Shown piece after piece: positions 8,052 through 16,528 of a stretch of 64,000 nucleotides of DNA. Location: the NCBI GenBank assembly GCA_009840005.1, contig VXOR01000074.1:1-64000 (forward strand), written 5' to 3'. Below the pieces are notes generated by a model, which was not told where the DNA came from, did not search any database, and was given only the letters and a program-made list of their open reading frames with translations. Source of the stretch: Gemmatimonadota bacterium. GTDB taxonomy: Bacteria; Latescibacterota; UBA2968; UBA8231. Positions within the stretch are counted from its first letter, which is position 1; each line of letters opens with the position of its first letter. A program made the translations under genes and the position numbers.

Positions 8052-9949
8052 GAGACCTCGCGCTCTTCCTCTTCCGACTGCGGAGCATTGCCGTTGGCCT
8101 GCGGCTCGGCGGCGGGGCGGTCGGGCGGAGCCTCTTGTTTGGGCCTAGGTGGCAGTTCTATTCCGTTCTCTACGAGCACGTTGCGTAGTTGGTCACCATC
8201 CATAACCTCGTTCTCAAAAAGTATCTCGACGACATCCTCCATCGCCTGCCGATGCTGAGCGAGCAGAGCCTTGGCCCGCGCGTACTCCGCGTCGATGATG
8301 GCCTTAACTTCTTCGTCGATGAGCTTGGCCGTCTCGTCGCTGTACGCACGATCGGCCGGGGGCATGCCCAGCAACTGTTGCGAGCGGTCGGTCCGATGGG
8401 CCACCAAGCCGATGCGCTGGCTCATGCCGAATTCTTTGACCATCCGCTCGGCCATTTGCGTGGCCTGCTGCAAGTCGTTGGCTGCGCCGGTGGATATTTC
8501 GCCAAAGACGATCTCCTCGGCCGCCCGGCCGCCCAAAATCGCCGCCAAGGTATCCCGCAATTCCTCCTTGGTCATTAGATAGCGATCCTCCAGCGGCATA
8601 TTCAGCGTGTAGCCCAAGGCGGCGATGCCCCGCGATACAATGGAGATCTTCTGCACCGGATTGGCCTCGGGCAAAATCTCGCCGACGATGGCGTGACCGG
8701 CCTCGTGGTACGCGACGATCCGGCGCTCCTTCTCGTTGAGCACGCGGCTTTTGCGCTCCAGCCCAGCCACCGAGCGTTCAATTGCCTCTTCCAATTCGGA
8801 CATGGTAATGGAATTTTTATCTCGCCGCGCTGCCAAGAGAGCCGCTTCATTGACGACATTGGCCAGGTCCGCGCCGGCAAAACCCGGAGTGCGCACGGCC
8901 AGTTTGTGCAGATCTACGTCCGGGCCTAGCTTGACTTCCTTGGCGTGAATCTGGAGAATGGCGGTGCGCCCCTTGACATCGGGCCGGTCCACGGCCACAG
9001 TGCGGTCGAAGCGGCCGGGGCGCAGCAAGGCCGGGTCGAGGATTTCCGGCCGGTTGGTCGCCGCCATGAGGATCACGCCGGCGTTGGTGTCAAAGCCGTC
9101 CAGCTCGGTGAGGAGCTGGTTGAGCGTCTGCTCGCGCTCGTCGTGCCCGCCAAAAGAGCCGGCCCCCCGGGCCTTGCCCAAGGCGTCGAGCTCGTCGATG
9201 AAAATAATGGCCGGGGCGTGTTTCTTGGCCTGATCAAAAAGGTCGCGCACGCGCGCGGCCCCGACCCCGACGAACATCTCGACAAAATCGGAGCCGCTGA
9301 GCGAGAAAAAAGGCACGCTCGCCTCACCTGCGACGGCCTTGGCCAACAGCGTCTTACCCGTACCCGGCGGCCCCACGAGCAAGACGCCGCGTGGGATCCG
9401 GCCGCCGAGAGCCTGAAACCGCTCGGGGGTGCGCAAAAACTCGACGATCTCCAGCAGTTCTTCTTTGGCTTCTTGAATGCCAGCTACGTCGTCGAAAGTA
9501 ATGCCCGTCCCCTTCTCCATGTACACCTTGGCCTTGCTCTTGCCAATGGACATCAGGCCACCTCCCCCGCTCATGCGACGGATGATAAACAGCCAGATCC
9601 CCACGAAGATCAGCGCGGGCAAAATCCACGACAAAAGCTGCGTAAACCAATTATTGCTGGGCTGGCGGGTAAACTCGACTTGATGTTCTTCGAGTAGGCC
9701 GATGAGCTCAGGATCGTCGATGACGGCGGTGCGGAAGCTAATCTCTCGGCCATCGACATTGGCGTGACCGTGGATGAACTCGCCGCTGAAGGTACAATCA
9801 ACGACCTGTCCGCTTTTGACCCACTCCCGGAACTGGCTGTACGGAAGAGTTTCAACTTGGTTGGCGAAATAGTTTTGCAGACTCAGGAGCAGGAGCAGCG
9901 TAAGGACGGCGTACGCAATGGAAAGCTGGGTCTTTTTCTCGAATTTCAT
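8048..9949 (-). CDS. ftsH: ATP-dependent zinc metalloprotease FtsH
   Basis: Membrane-anchored AAA+ protease for quality control and regulated turnover. From the ATG at 9949 it is 633 residues; a longer start at 9997 would add 16 residues before the usual MKF. Two TM helices flank a periplasmic domain (about residues 11-24 and 105-123). The AAA module has Walker A GPPGTGKT (193-200), Walker [12 protein letters not shown] and the second region of homology [20 protein letters not shown]. The zinc protease motif HEAGH is at 415-419. The acidic Pro-rich tail is species-specific. It converges on ridA with a four-base overlap. Confidence 0.97.
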   Translation of the reverse strand: MKFEKKTQLSIAYAVLTLLLLLSLQNYFANQVETLPYSQFREWVKSGQVVDCTFSGEFIHGHANVDGREISFRTAVIDDPELIGLLEEHQVEFTRQPSNNWFTQLLSWILPALIFVGIWLFIIRRMSGGGGLMSIGKSKAKVYMEKGTGITFDDVAGIQEAKEELLEIVEFLRTPERFQALGGRIPRGVLLVGPPGTGKTLLAKAVAGEASVPFFSLSGSDFVEMFVGVGAARVRDLFDQAKKHAPAIIFIDELDALGKARGAGSFGGHDEREQTLNQLLTELDGFDTNAGVILMAATNRPEILDPALLRPGRFDRTVAVDRPDVKGRTAILQIHAKEVKLGPDVDLHKLAVRTPGFAGADLANVVNEAALLAARRDKNSITMSELEEAIERSVAGLERKSRVLNEKERRIVAYHEAGHAIVGEILPEANPVQKISIVSRGIAALGYTLNMPLEDRYLMTKEELRDTLAAILGGRAAEEIVFGEISTGAANDLQQATQMAERMVKEFGMSQRIGLVAHRTDRSQQLLGMPPADRAYSDETAKLIDEEVKAIIDAEYARAKALLAQHRQAMEDVVEILFENEVMDGDQLRNVLVENGIELPPRPKQEAPPDRPAAEPQANGNAPQSEEEEREVS

Positions 9950-10068
9950 GCGTTGTTTTCCGATGCCAGGACGCGCTTTTCTACCCCCGGTACACAAGGG
10001 TAAAAGGACCTGACTTTTGCGGTTTTGAAGATAACCGGCGGCCTAGATAGGGTCAAGGTGAGGGGCTG

Positions 10069-11292
10069 CTAGCCGAGCAGGCCGGGTGTTTCTAGTACCT
10101 CCTTGAGCCGCGCGAGGAAACGGGCGGCCAGTGCGCCATCGACGACGCGGTGATCCGCGGCCAGCGTCAAGGTCAGTTGCGGGCGCACGGCAAATGCGTC
10201 TGCTCCTGAAGCTACCACCCGGTTTTCTATGGCCCCGACAGCCAAGATCGCCACTTGCGGGGGATTGATGATCGCGGTAAAGCGAGAGACGCCGAACATG
10301 CCCAAATTCGAGATGGTAAAGGTGCCGCCCAGCATGTCGTCGGGGCCTAGCTCGCCGCGGCGAGCTGAGTCGATCAGCCGCGTTCCCTCTAAGGCGATTT
10401 CCTCGACCGTCTTTTCGGCTGCGTCGCGAATGACCGGAACCACCAAGCCCTGCTCGGCCGCCACGGCAACGCCAATGTTGATTTGGGAGGCGTAGCGGAA
10501 ATGACCGCCCTCTGCCAAGCTGTTGACGCGAGGGAATTCGCTTAGGGTGCGGGCCGTAGCTTTGACGATCAAATCGTTAAAGGAGATTTTTTTGCCTTCG
10601 AGCTGGTAGCCGGTGCGGAATTGCTGCAACCACACGGCTGACACGTCCATGCTGATGTGAATGTGGGGGATTTGTTGGTAGCTGGCCGTCAGCCGCTCGG
10701 CGGCCACTTGCTCGGCTCGGCTCAACTCAATCAGCCCTTCGGCGACCGGGGCTGGGGCCGGAGCCGGGGCTAGCCGAACTTGCTCGACCAAGGCCAGCAC
10801 ATCGGCACTGACGATTCGGCCTCCGGGGCCACTGCCATTGACGCCGGACAGGTCAAGGCCGTGCTCGGCGGCTATTTTGCGCGCTTTGGGCGAGGTCTTA
10901 TGCGGCCGCCGCCCATCGGCATCTGCGGAAGGAGTTGGAGCCTGCGGGGCTGGGGTTGGCGCGGCCGGAGTTGCCGGTGAAGTCGGGTCGCTCGGAGCAG
11001 CGGTAGGAACTGGGTCACTCGGAGCAACAGCGACGTACGAGTCGATGTCTTCGTCCGCGGCCGCAATGACGCCGATTGTCGTCGACACTGGCACTTCCTG
11101 GCCGACCGGCACCAGAATTTTGCGCAGAATCCCGTCGGCCTGTGCCTCGACTTCCATCGTCACCTTATCGGTGGCGATTTCCAACAGGGCTTGGCCCTTT
11201 TGCACTTCTTGGCCTTCTTCTACCAACCAAGCGCTGATTGCGCCGCTTTCCATGGTCAGCCCCAATTTGGGCATGACGATCTCTGTAGCCAT
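10069..11292 (-). CDS. Dihydrolipoamide acyltransferase (E2) of a 2-oxoacid dehydrogenase complex
   Basis: A 407-residue E2 component. It has an N-terminal lipoyl domain (residues about 1-77, with the lipoylated lysine in ATDKVTME), a Pro/Ala/Ser linker, a peripheral subunit-binding domain (TSPKARKIAAEHGLDLSGV then GSGPGGRIVSADV) and a C-terminal catalytic domain ending with the signature DHRVVDGALAARFL. The acyl group transferred (acetyl, succinyl or branched-chain) cannot be decided. No E1 or E3 genes adjoin it, which is unusual since E2 normally sits in a pdh or bkd operon. A hairpin element begins 16 bases upstream of its start. Confidence 0.93.
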   Translation of the reverse strand: MATEIVMPKLGLTMESGAISAWLVEEGQEVQKGQALLEIATDKVTMEVEAQADGILRKILVPVGQEVPVSTTIGVIAAADEDIDSYVAVAPSDPVPTAAPSDPTSPATPAAPTPAPQAPTPSADADGRRPHKTSPKARKIAAEHGLDLSGVNGSGPGGRIVSADVLALVEQVRLAPAPAPAPVAEGLIELSRAEQVAAERLTASYQQIPHIHISMDVSAVWLQQFRTGYQLEGKKISFNDLIVKATARTLSEFPRVNSLAEGGHFRYASQINIGVAVAAEQGLVVPVIRDAAEKTVEEIALEGTRLIDSARRGELGPDDMLGGTFTISNLGMFGVSRFTAIINPPQVAILAVGAIENRVVASGADAFAVRPQLTLTLAADHRVVDGALAARFLARLKEVLETPGLLG

Positions 11293-11307
11293 ATCTCTCT
11301 CAGTCTA

Positions 11308-11471
11308 AGAAGCTGTCTGGAAATTCCGGGTGTGCCCCGAGCGTGAGCGAAAGCGGGGCGGACAAGGCGGGTAAAGCCGCCCATATTGACGAAATATGGG
11401 TGGCTTTGCCCAACGCCGGACGCCACGTTTGCAGCCGCGCGAAGGCCATCAGGGGTTTGCAGACAGCTTCT
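11308..11471. repeat. 164-bp hairpin element bounded by 12-bp perfect inverted repeats (MITE-like)
   Basis: The ends are AGAAGCTGTCTG (11308-11319) and its exact complement CAGACAGCTTCT (11460-11471). Within it is a second long stem: GGGTAAAGCCGCCCATATT pairs with AATATGGGTGGCTTTGCCC across a four-base loop, with two wobble positions. No transposase is encoded and no convincing target-site duplication is visible. It could be a miniature inverted-repeat element, a REP-like repeat or a structured RNA. Only one copy is present in the window. Confidence 0.65.
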
Positions 11472-11560
11472 AAAGGGATGCAAAGTCAGCCTTGTAAAAT
11501 AATTGGCGAGAAAAGCTGGTCAATGCAGCGCGGGGCTATCGCGAGCTTTCGTTCTGTCAA

Positions 11561-12097
11561 ATGACCGGCTATATTGACCTCCGGCGCACTGCAAACGCCT
11601 TGTTTTTTTCACTAAACGCGCGACGAGCGGACACCTTGGCGGCAATCACCCGCGACTTTACGGCTACTACCTTTGTTGTCCACGAAGGAGCCACCCTCTT
11701 GCTGTGGCACAAGAAAATGCAGGCTTGGCTGCCCCCAGGCGGCCACATCGACCCAGGTGAACTACCCGAAGAAGCCGCCCTCCGCGAAGTGCGCGAAGAA
11801 ACCGGGCTGACCGTTGAGTTGTTAGGCCGACAAGAGCAATGGGGGCAGGTCGCCGTCCTGTACCAACCCGCGTGTATCCTCCTAGAGGACATCGAACCGG
11901 ACCATCAGCACATAGACCTGATTTACTTTAGCCGCGTGGTAAGCGGGCACGCCCGCGTCAATCCTCGCGAATCCACGCAATTGCGCTGGTGCGACCACGC
12001 CGCCTTGGGCGATGCGGCCATCGCCGAGGACATCCGCATCCTCGGACGCCGCGCCATTGCATCTATCGACGCTGGAGCAGTAGTAAACTGTGGCTAG
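11561..12097 (+). CDS. Nudix hydrolase
   Basis: A 178-residue cytosolic hydrolase acting on nucleoside-diphosphate-linked compounds. The Nudix box GX5EX7REUXEEXGU is complete: GHIDPGE, then LPEEAAL and REVREETGL (about residues 64-86). TTFVVHEGATLLLWHKKMQAWLPPGG before it forms the usual first strands. The N-terminal 40 residues precede the fold. It overlaps the HDAC-like gene by 8 bases, so the two are co-translated; a link to acetyl- or ADP-ribose-related metabolites is possible but not shown. The substrate is unknown. Confidence 0.9.
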   Translation: MTGYIDLRRTANALFFSLNARRADTLAAITRDFTATTFVVHEGATLLLWHKKMQAWLPPGGHIDPGELPEEAALREVREETGLTVELLGRQEQWGQVAVLYQPACILLEDIEPDHQHIDLIYFSRVVSGHARVNPRESTQLRWCDHAALGDAAIAEDIRILGRRAIASIDAGAVVNCG

Positions 12098-13034
12098 GAC
12101 CGCCTTGATCTATCACCCCGACGTCTTGTTGCACGACACGGGCGCGGGACATCCAGAACGCCGCGCGCGCTTGGAATCCATTGTCCAACACTTAAAAGAC
12201 CGCTCGCTGTGGGACGAAGTGCTACATCTTCAGCCGCAGTTAGCACCGCGTCACGCCTTGCTCAGAGCCCACTCGCCAGTCCACTTGGACCGAGTAGCGG
12301 ACCTCGCACAGGTCGAGTATTCCGTCTATGTGAGCCGTGATAGCGAATTCTCTCCAGGCACGTACCGTGCCGCCCTCCTAGCGGCCGGAGCTCCCTTAAC
12401 CGCCATCGACGCCCTACTCGCCGACCACGCCGACCATGCTTTCTGCTGCATGCGGCCCCCGGGCCACCACGCCGAAGTCGAGCAAATTATGGGCTTTTGC
12501 TTCTTCAACAATGTGGCGGTGGCCGCTCACTACTTGCGGGCCGAATGCGGCTGCGACAAAGTGGCGATCATCGACTGGGACGTCCATCACGGCAATGGCA
12601 CGCAGCACATCTTTGAGGAAGACGGCTTAGTGTTTTTTTGCAGCATTCACCAATCGCCCCTCTATCCGGGCACGGGTGCAGCCGACGAGCGCGGGGTCGG
12701 AGCGGGACGCGGCCAAACCTTGAACATCCCAGTCCCGGCCGGCAGCACCGATGCCGATTACCTTCGCCATTTTACCGACACCATCATTCCAGCCATAGAC
12801 CAATTCCAACCCGACTTCATCCTCCTGTCAGCCGGTTTTGACGCTCATCGCAACGACCCTCTCGGGCAGATCCTGCTTAGCGCAGAAGGCTATGGCCAGC
12901 TAACCGAATTGGTGCTCCAGCTCGCCACCCGCCACTGCGAGGGCCGCCTCGTCTCCCTGCTAGAAGGCGGCTACGACTTAGAGGCGACCGCCGCTTCGGT
13001 GGCCGCTCACCTGAGCGCCCTGCTGGCGGCTTAA
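12090..13034 (+). CDS. Histone deacetylase family protein (AcuC/acetylpolyamine amidohydrolase-like)
   Basis: A 314-residue zinc amidohydrolase of the arginase/deacetylase fold. Conserved parts are HPERRARLESI near the N-terminus, RPPGHHAEVEQIMGFCFFNN with the His-His pair, the metal segment DWDVHHGNGTQ, and GFDAHRNDPLG carrying the third metal Asp. Bacterial members deacetylate polyamines, acetoin-pathway proteins or other small amides. The start is GTG 12090 inside the end of the Nudix gene (8-base overlap), indicating translational coupling. Length and motifs are intact, so it is probably active; the substrate is not known. Confidence 0.92.
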   Translation: MARTALIYHPDVLLHDTGAGHPERRARLESIVQHLKDRSLWDEVLHLQPQLAPRHALLRAHSPVHLDRVADLAQVEYSVYVSRDSEFSPGTYRAALLAAGAPLTAIDALLADHADHAFCCMRPPGHHAEVEQIMGFCFFNNVAVAAHYLRAECGCDKVAIIDWDVHHGNGTQHIFEEDGLVFFCSIHQSPLYPGTGAADERGVGAGRGQTLNIPVPAGSTDADYLRHFTDTIIPAIDQFQPDFILLSAGFDAHRNDPLGQILLSAEGYGQLTELVLQLATRHCEGRLVSLLEGGYDLEATAASVAAHLSALLAA

Positions 13035-13036
13035 AA

Positions 13037-13094
13037 AATTAGGAATTAGGAATTGAGAATTACGAATTACCCCCCGCCCTAATTCATAATTCAT
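13037..13094. repeat. Short tandem heptad repeats (AATTNNN)n between convergent genes
   Basis: From 13037 there are five phased heptads (AATTAGG twice, then AATTGAG, AATTACG, AATTACC). After a C-rich spacer come two AATTCAT units (13081-13094). The AATTCAT units supply the last codons and stop of the methyltransferase gene on the minus strand. AT-rich heptads contrast sharply with the GC-rich surroundings and resemble the short tandemly repeated repetitive sequences known in cyanobacteria. Confidence 0.75.
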
Positions 13095-13785
13095 AAGGCT
13101 TGGTAAATACGTAGATAGCCACTTGGTGTTCGACCGAATTCCACGTCTCGACGTGCGTTTCCTGCCGCTGACTATAGCCTTGGGCGACGAGCCGGGAGAC
13201 GAAGGCAGCGGCGTCCTTGCGCTGCGGATCCCCGAGGTAAAAGCGACCACCGGGTAGCAGTAGTTTGCGCAAAATGCGTTCGAGATAGCGGTGATTCTTC
13301 TTTTCGTAGATGATGTCCGACCCCACCAAGCACTCGCGCGGCTCTCCCACAGGATTTCTCCAGTCCAAGTAGGCGACCCGATGGTTGTGTTGGACCCCGT
13401 TGAGTCGGGCATTGTGGGCGGCAAAAATCAGCGCATCCTCGACAAAATCAGTCGCTTCGACGCGCCAACCGAGCTTGGCTAAGGCAATGCCGACTAGCCC
13501 CAAACCACAGCCTAATTCGCAGACCCAACCTTTGGGGATTGGCTCCTCGGCGTGGCAAAACCACTGGGCCATAGCCAACGCCGTCGGCCACAACTCAGCC
13601 CAATAGGGAAAGCGCTCTACCCTCTGAAGCCGCCCTTCGCGCTCGATCATGCGGTCCACCAAGGCATCGATATCGCCGACTGCCGTCATCTGCAACTCGC
13701 AGCCGGTTGCCAAGGTGCGGTGCACCTGTCGAGTGTCGTACTTGCTCAGGGTGCGGCGAATCTGCTGGTTGCCATAGCGCCTCAC
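13084..13785 (-). CDS. SAM-dependent methyltransferase (Methyltransf_16/PrmA-like)
   Basis: A 233-residue class I methyltransferase. WAELWPTALAMAQWF precedes the SAM-binding glycine-rich motif I, CELGCGLGLVGIAL (about residues 85-98), then VEATDFVEDAL for motif II and VGSDIIYEKKNH for motif IV. The WAExWP signature is typical of the lysine/nicotinamide N-methyltransferase-like group that modifies proteins or small molecules. The GTG start overlaps the nitrilase stop as GTGA, so it is the last gene of the MocA-XdhC-nitrilase operon. The final codons lie in heptad repeats, so the natural C-terminus may have been altered. Confidence 0.85.
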   Translation of the reverse strand: MRRYGNQQIRRTLSKYDTRQVHRTLATGCELQMTAVGDIDALVDRMIEREGRLQRVERFPYWAELWPTALAMAQWFCHAEEPIPKGWVCELGCGLGLVGIALAKLGWRVEATDFVEDALIFAAHNARLNGVQHNHRVAYLDWRNPVGEPRECLVGSDIIYEKKNHRYLERILRKLLLPGGRFYLGDPQRKDAAAFVSRLVAQGYSQRQETHVETWNSVEHQVAIYVFTKPYEL

Positions 13786-14792
13786 GACTGCCGGGTTATC
13801 CGCTGCTTAACCTCGGCGATGCGCTCTTCGTTCATCGCGACAGTGTGATTGTTCTCTGCGGAAAAACTGCCCTGCGGATAGTAAGGCTGTCCGTACATGG
13901 GGTACGCCTCGCTGCGCAGGTGAGCCAAGGTGTGGTGGCCGGCGCGTCGCTTGCGGATGTGCCGCAAGGCTCCGATATCGACTTCGGAGACGACGATTTT
14001 TTCCCCTGGCCCCGGATCGGCTTGCGCGAGGATGCGGCCGTCGAAATCGACGACCATTGAACCACCCGGCCAAGAAAAAGGCGGATAGTGACTCAACTCG
14101 GCCCCTTGGTTGGCGGCGAGCACATACGCTGTATTCTCCAAGGCCCGACAGCGATTGACCGTCGTCCACCAATCCATTGGCGGTGTCGCACCCCAAGGGT
14201 CCATATAGGCAGAGACGCGGACGAGGATTTCAGCGCCGTTGGCTGTGAGCTGGCGCAGCGGCTCGGGAAAGAGCCAGTCATAGCAAATCGCCGCGCCAAT
14301 GCAGCCGATGGGCGTCTGAGCCACTGGGAACAGTTCGTCCTCGTAGTCGGCCAAGTCGTGCGGGCTGGCGTGAACTTCCCAAGGAACCCAAGGGTTGACC
14401 TTGCGGTACTTGTACCACAGCCCTTCCGGCCCGAGCAGGCAGGTCGTGTTGAACACCCTGCCCGGCCATTGGGGATCCTCTTCGAGGAAGGTGGCCGTTT
14501 GGATGTACACGCCCAATTCGCGGGCCTTGTCCTCCAAGCGGGCCGTGTGCTCGTTGGGAACGGGAACGGCCAATTTGGCCAACAAGCTCTTGGCGGTGGG
14601 ATAGATCGGCGCGGCATGGGCAAATTCGGGGAAGGCCAGCAGCTTGACGTCCATAAACGGCCCGTATCCTTCAACGGCCATATCGACCATTTCGACCATG
14701 CGAGCGGTGTTGCGGGCCATTTCAGCGCGGTCGGTGGGATTGGGTTGGTCAACCTGACAAGCGGCCACTCCGTAGCGCAATTCATCCCCCAT
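13782..14792 (-). CDS. Carbon-nitrogen hydrolase (nitrilase superfamily)
   Basis: A 336-residue amidase/nitrilase-fold enzyme hydrolysing an amide, nitrile or carbamoyl bond. The Glu-Lys-Cys triad is visible: Glu in LLAFPEFAHA, Lys in KYRKVNPW and Cys in GAAICYDWLFPE. A second conserved segment, GGSMVVDFDGRILAQ, follows. The C-terminal 45 residues are an extension. The ATG at 14792 has GAGGAAAA upstream and overlaps the XdhC-like gene by 11 bases. Its place beside MocA and XdhC suggests an amide or purine-like substrate, but that is inference. Confidence 0.92.
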   Translation of the reverse strand: MGDELRYGVAACQVDQPNPTDRAEMARNTARMVEMVDMAVEGYGPFMDVKLLAFPEFAHAAPIYPTAKSLLAKLAVPVPNEHTARLEDKARELGVYIQTATFLEEDPQWPGRVFNTTCLLGPEGLWYKYRKVNPWVPWEVHASPHDLADYEDELFPVAQTPIGCIGAAICYDWLFPEPLRQLTANGAEILVRVSAYMDPWGATPPMDWWTTVNRCRALENTAYVLAANQGAELSHYPPFSWPGGSMVVDFDGRILAQADPGPGEKIVVSEVDIGALRHIRKRRAGHHTLAHLRSEAYPMYGQPYYPQGSFSAENNHTVAMNEERIAEVKQRITRQS

Positions 14793-15882
14793 GAGTTTTC
14801 CTCTTCGTCTTCCACACTTTGGGCGTTCCGCGCCGCTGCTCGATCAGCTCGGCGACGACGCTGACCGCGATCTCGGCCGGGGTATCCGCGCCGATGTTGA
14901 ATCCAATCGGCGCAAAGACGGCGTCCAAGCGCAGCGGGTCCCCGCCGCGCTCGGCGATCCGCTGCCACAAAATGAGCTTCTTGCGCTCGCTGCCCAGCAT
15001 CCCGATGTAGCGCGCCGGCGTCTTAACCGCCGCTTCGACGACGATTTCGTCGTGCTGATGGCCGCGAGTGGCCGCGATGATGTAGGACTGATCGTCGATG
15101 GGCAAATCGGCGAACACCTCCTCCATGCCGGCGACTAAGCACTCGTCGGCCTGCGGATGCCGCTCGGGATTGGCAAATGTCGGACGGTCGTCAATGAGGA
15201 CGACGCGGAAGCCCACGTTCTTGGCCAGCGCACAAATCTGCCCGCCTACGTGGCCTCCGCCGAAGACGTAGAGCACAGGTTCAGGCAAAAACGGCTCAAT
15301 AAATACTTCCGCAGTCTCTCCCAGCTCGGCGCTCGGGGCCAGTGCGCAGACTAGGCCGCGCTCGCGCTCGAGCACTTCGGGCAGGTGCTCCTCCACCTGT
15401 AGGTCGGCTTCGGACGTGCCCAGCGAGCCGTAGGTGTTGCCGTCGGCCCCCAGCCACAGCCTCCCCTCCCCACTGGCGTCAAAACGGCGCTTGAGCAGGG
15501 TCGCCAACGCGCAACCTCTGCGCGCCTGACGCGCCGTTAGCACTCGGCTATAGAAGTCGGCTCCCTCGTCCGGCTCAATAACTTCGGTGTAAATCCGCAC
15601 GCTGCCGCCACAATTTAAGCCGCTTTCCCCGGCTTGTTTTTCCGTCATGGTGTAGCGCATGAGCTGGTTTTCTCCGGTCTCCAGCGCGATGCGGCCGGCG
15701 CTCAAGACCTCCGCTTCGAGGCATCCGCCGCCGATGGTGCCGACGACGTCCCCTTCCTCAGCGACGATCATTTTGGCCCGCTCGCTCATGGGAATCGAGC
15801 CAGTGCTCCACACAAGCGAGGCCAAAGCCATGCGTTCTCCCTGATCCTTGCGCCGAACAATTTCAGTGAGGATGTCTTCCAT
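14782..15882 (-). CDS. XdhC/CoxI family molybdenum-cofactor insertion protein
   Basis: A 366-residue factor that binds molybdenum cofactor, promotes its sulfuration and hands it to xanthine dehydrogenase-family enzymes. The N-terminal XdhC_CoxI domain has ALASLVWSTGSIPMSE and GTIGGGCLEAEV; the C-terminal Rossmann-like domain begins LYVFGGGHVGGQIC and continues with IDDRPTFANPERHP and YIGMLGSERKK, all strong matches. It overlaps mocA by 20 bases and the nitrilase gene by 11. No molybdenum hydroxylase gene lies in the window, so its client must be encoded elsewhere. Confidence 0.94.
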   Translation of the reverse strand: MEDILTEIVRRKDQGERMALASLVWSTGSIPMSERAKMIVAEEGDVVGTIGGGCLEAEVLSAGRIALETGENQLMRYTMTEKQAGESGLNCGGSVRIYTEVIEPDEGADFYSRVLTARQARRGCALATLLKRRFDASGEGRLWLGADGNTYGSLGTSEADLQVEEHLPEVLERERGLVCALAPSAELGETAEVFIEPFLPEPVLYVFGGGHVGGQICALAKNVGFRVVLIDDRPTFANPERHPQADECLVAGMEEVFADLPIDDQSYIIAATRGHQHDEIVVEAAVKTPARYIGMLGSERKKLILWQRIAERGGDPLRLDAVFAPIGFNIGADTPAEIAVSVVAELIEQRRGTPKVWKTKRKTHGG

Positions 15883-16489
15883 AATTTTCTGGCCACTGTT
15901 CCAGTTCGCGCCGGTAGTCGGCTGGCGTGTCCATGTCGATTAAAATGGCCTCCTCTGCCACAGGCAACTCGTACGTATCCTCGGGATGCCCCCGGGTCAC
16001 CGCGTTCAATCCCACATCCAGCGGCAATCCCAAAATTTCCGCTCGGTAGGTGTTGCGGATCAAGACGGGATGGCCTCTTTTCCCATTGGCCGTGGGTATG
16101 ATAATGCCCGCGCTGACCTGTTTTCTCACTTGCAAAACCTGCTCTACTACGGCTCCGCTCAATCGGGGTTGATCACCTAGACAAATCAAATAATCGGCTT
16201 CTGTATCCACCGCTCGCACAGCGCATTGCACGGAAGATAGCATACCTGTTTGATAATCGGCATTGACGACCCAACGGACCGGATAAGCAGCTAATACCGG
16301 GGCAATCTCCTCGGCGCGGTGGCCGAGTACGACCACGACTTCATCCAACCGGCGTCCCACGACCTCGGCGATCCATTCAATAGCCGCCCGCCCGCCCAAG
16401 GGCAATAGCTGTTTGAGCTGTCCCATGCGGGTGGACATGCCCGCCGCCAAAATGACGCCGGCCACCCGGCCAGTCTCATCTGTTCGCAT
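15863..16489 (-). CDS. MocA-like molybdenum cofactor nucleotidyltransferase
   Basis: A 208-residue MobA-like NTP transferase. VAGVILAAGMSTRMGQLKQLLPL (the nucleotide-binding loop with the usual RMG and K) begins at about residue 9, and YLICLGDQPRLSG holds the metal-binding Asp. The combination with the adjacent XdhC gene points to CTP:molybdopterin cytidylyltransferase (MocA), which makes the cytosine dinucleotide cofactor. It leads an operon of four overlapping genes. A general nucleotidyltransferase role cannot be ruled out from sequence alone. Confidence 0.88.
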   Translation of the reverse strand: MRTDETGRVAGVILAAGMSTRMGQLKQLLPLGGRAAIEWIAEVVGRRLDEVVVVLGHRAEEIAPVLAAYPVRWVVNADYQTGMLSSVQCAVRAVDTEADYLICLGDQPRLSGAVVEQVLQVRKQVSAGIIIPTANGKRGHPVLIRNTYRAEILGLPLDVGLNAVTRGHPEDTYELPVAEEAILIDMDTPADYRRELEQWPENYGRHPH

Positions 16490-16528
16490 CTATTTCAATC
16501 TACGCCCACAGGCAAATCGCGCCAGTGC

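Noticed and set aside
13037..13094. A CRISPR array
   Set aside because: The repeat units are seven bases with no spacers. They are simple tandem heptads.
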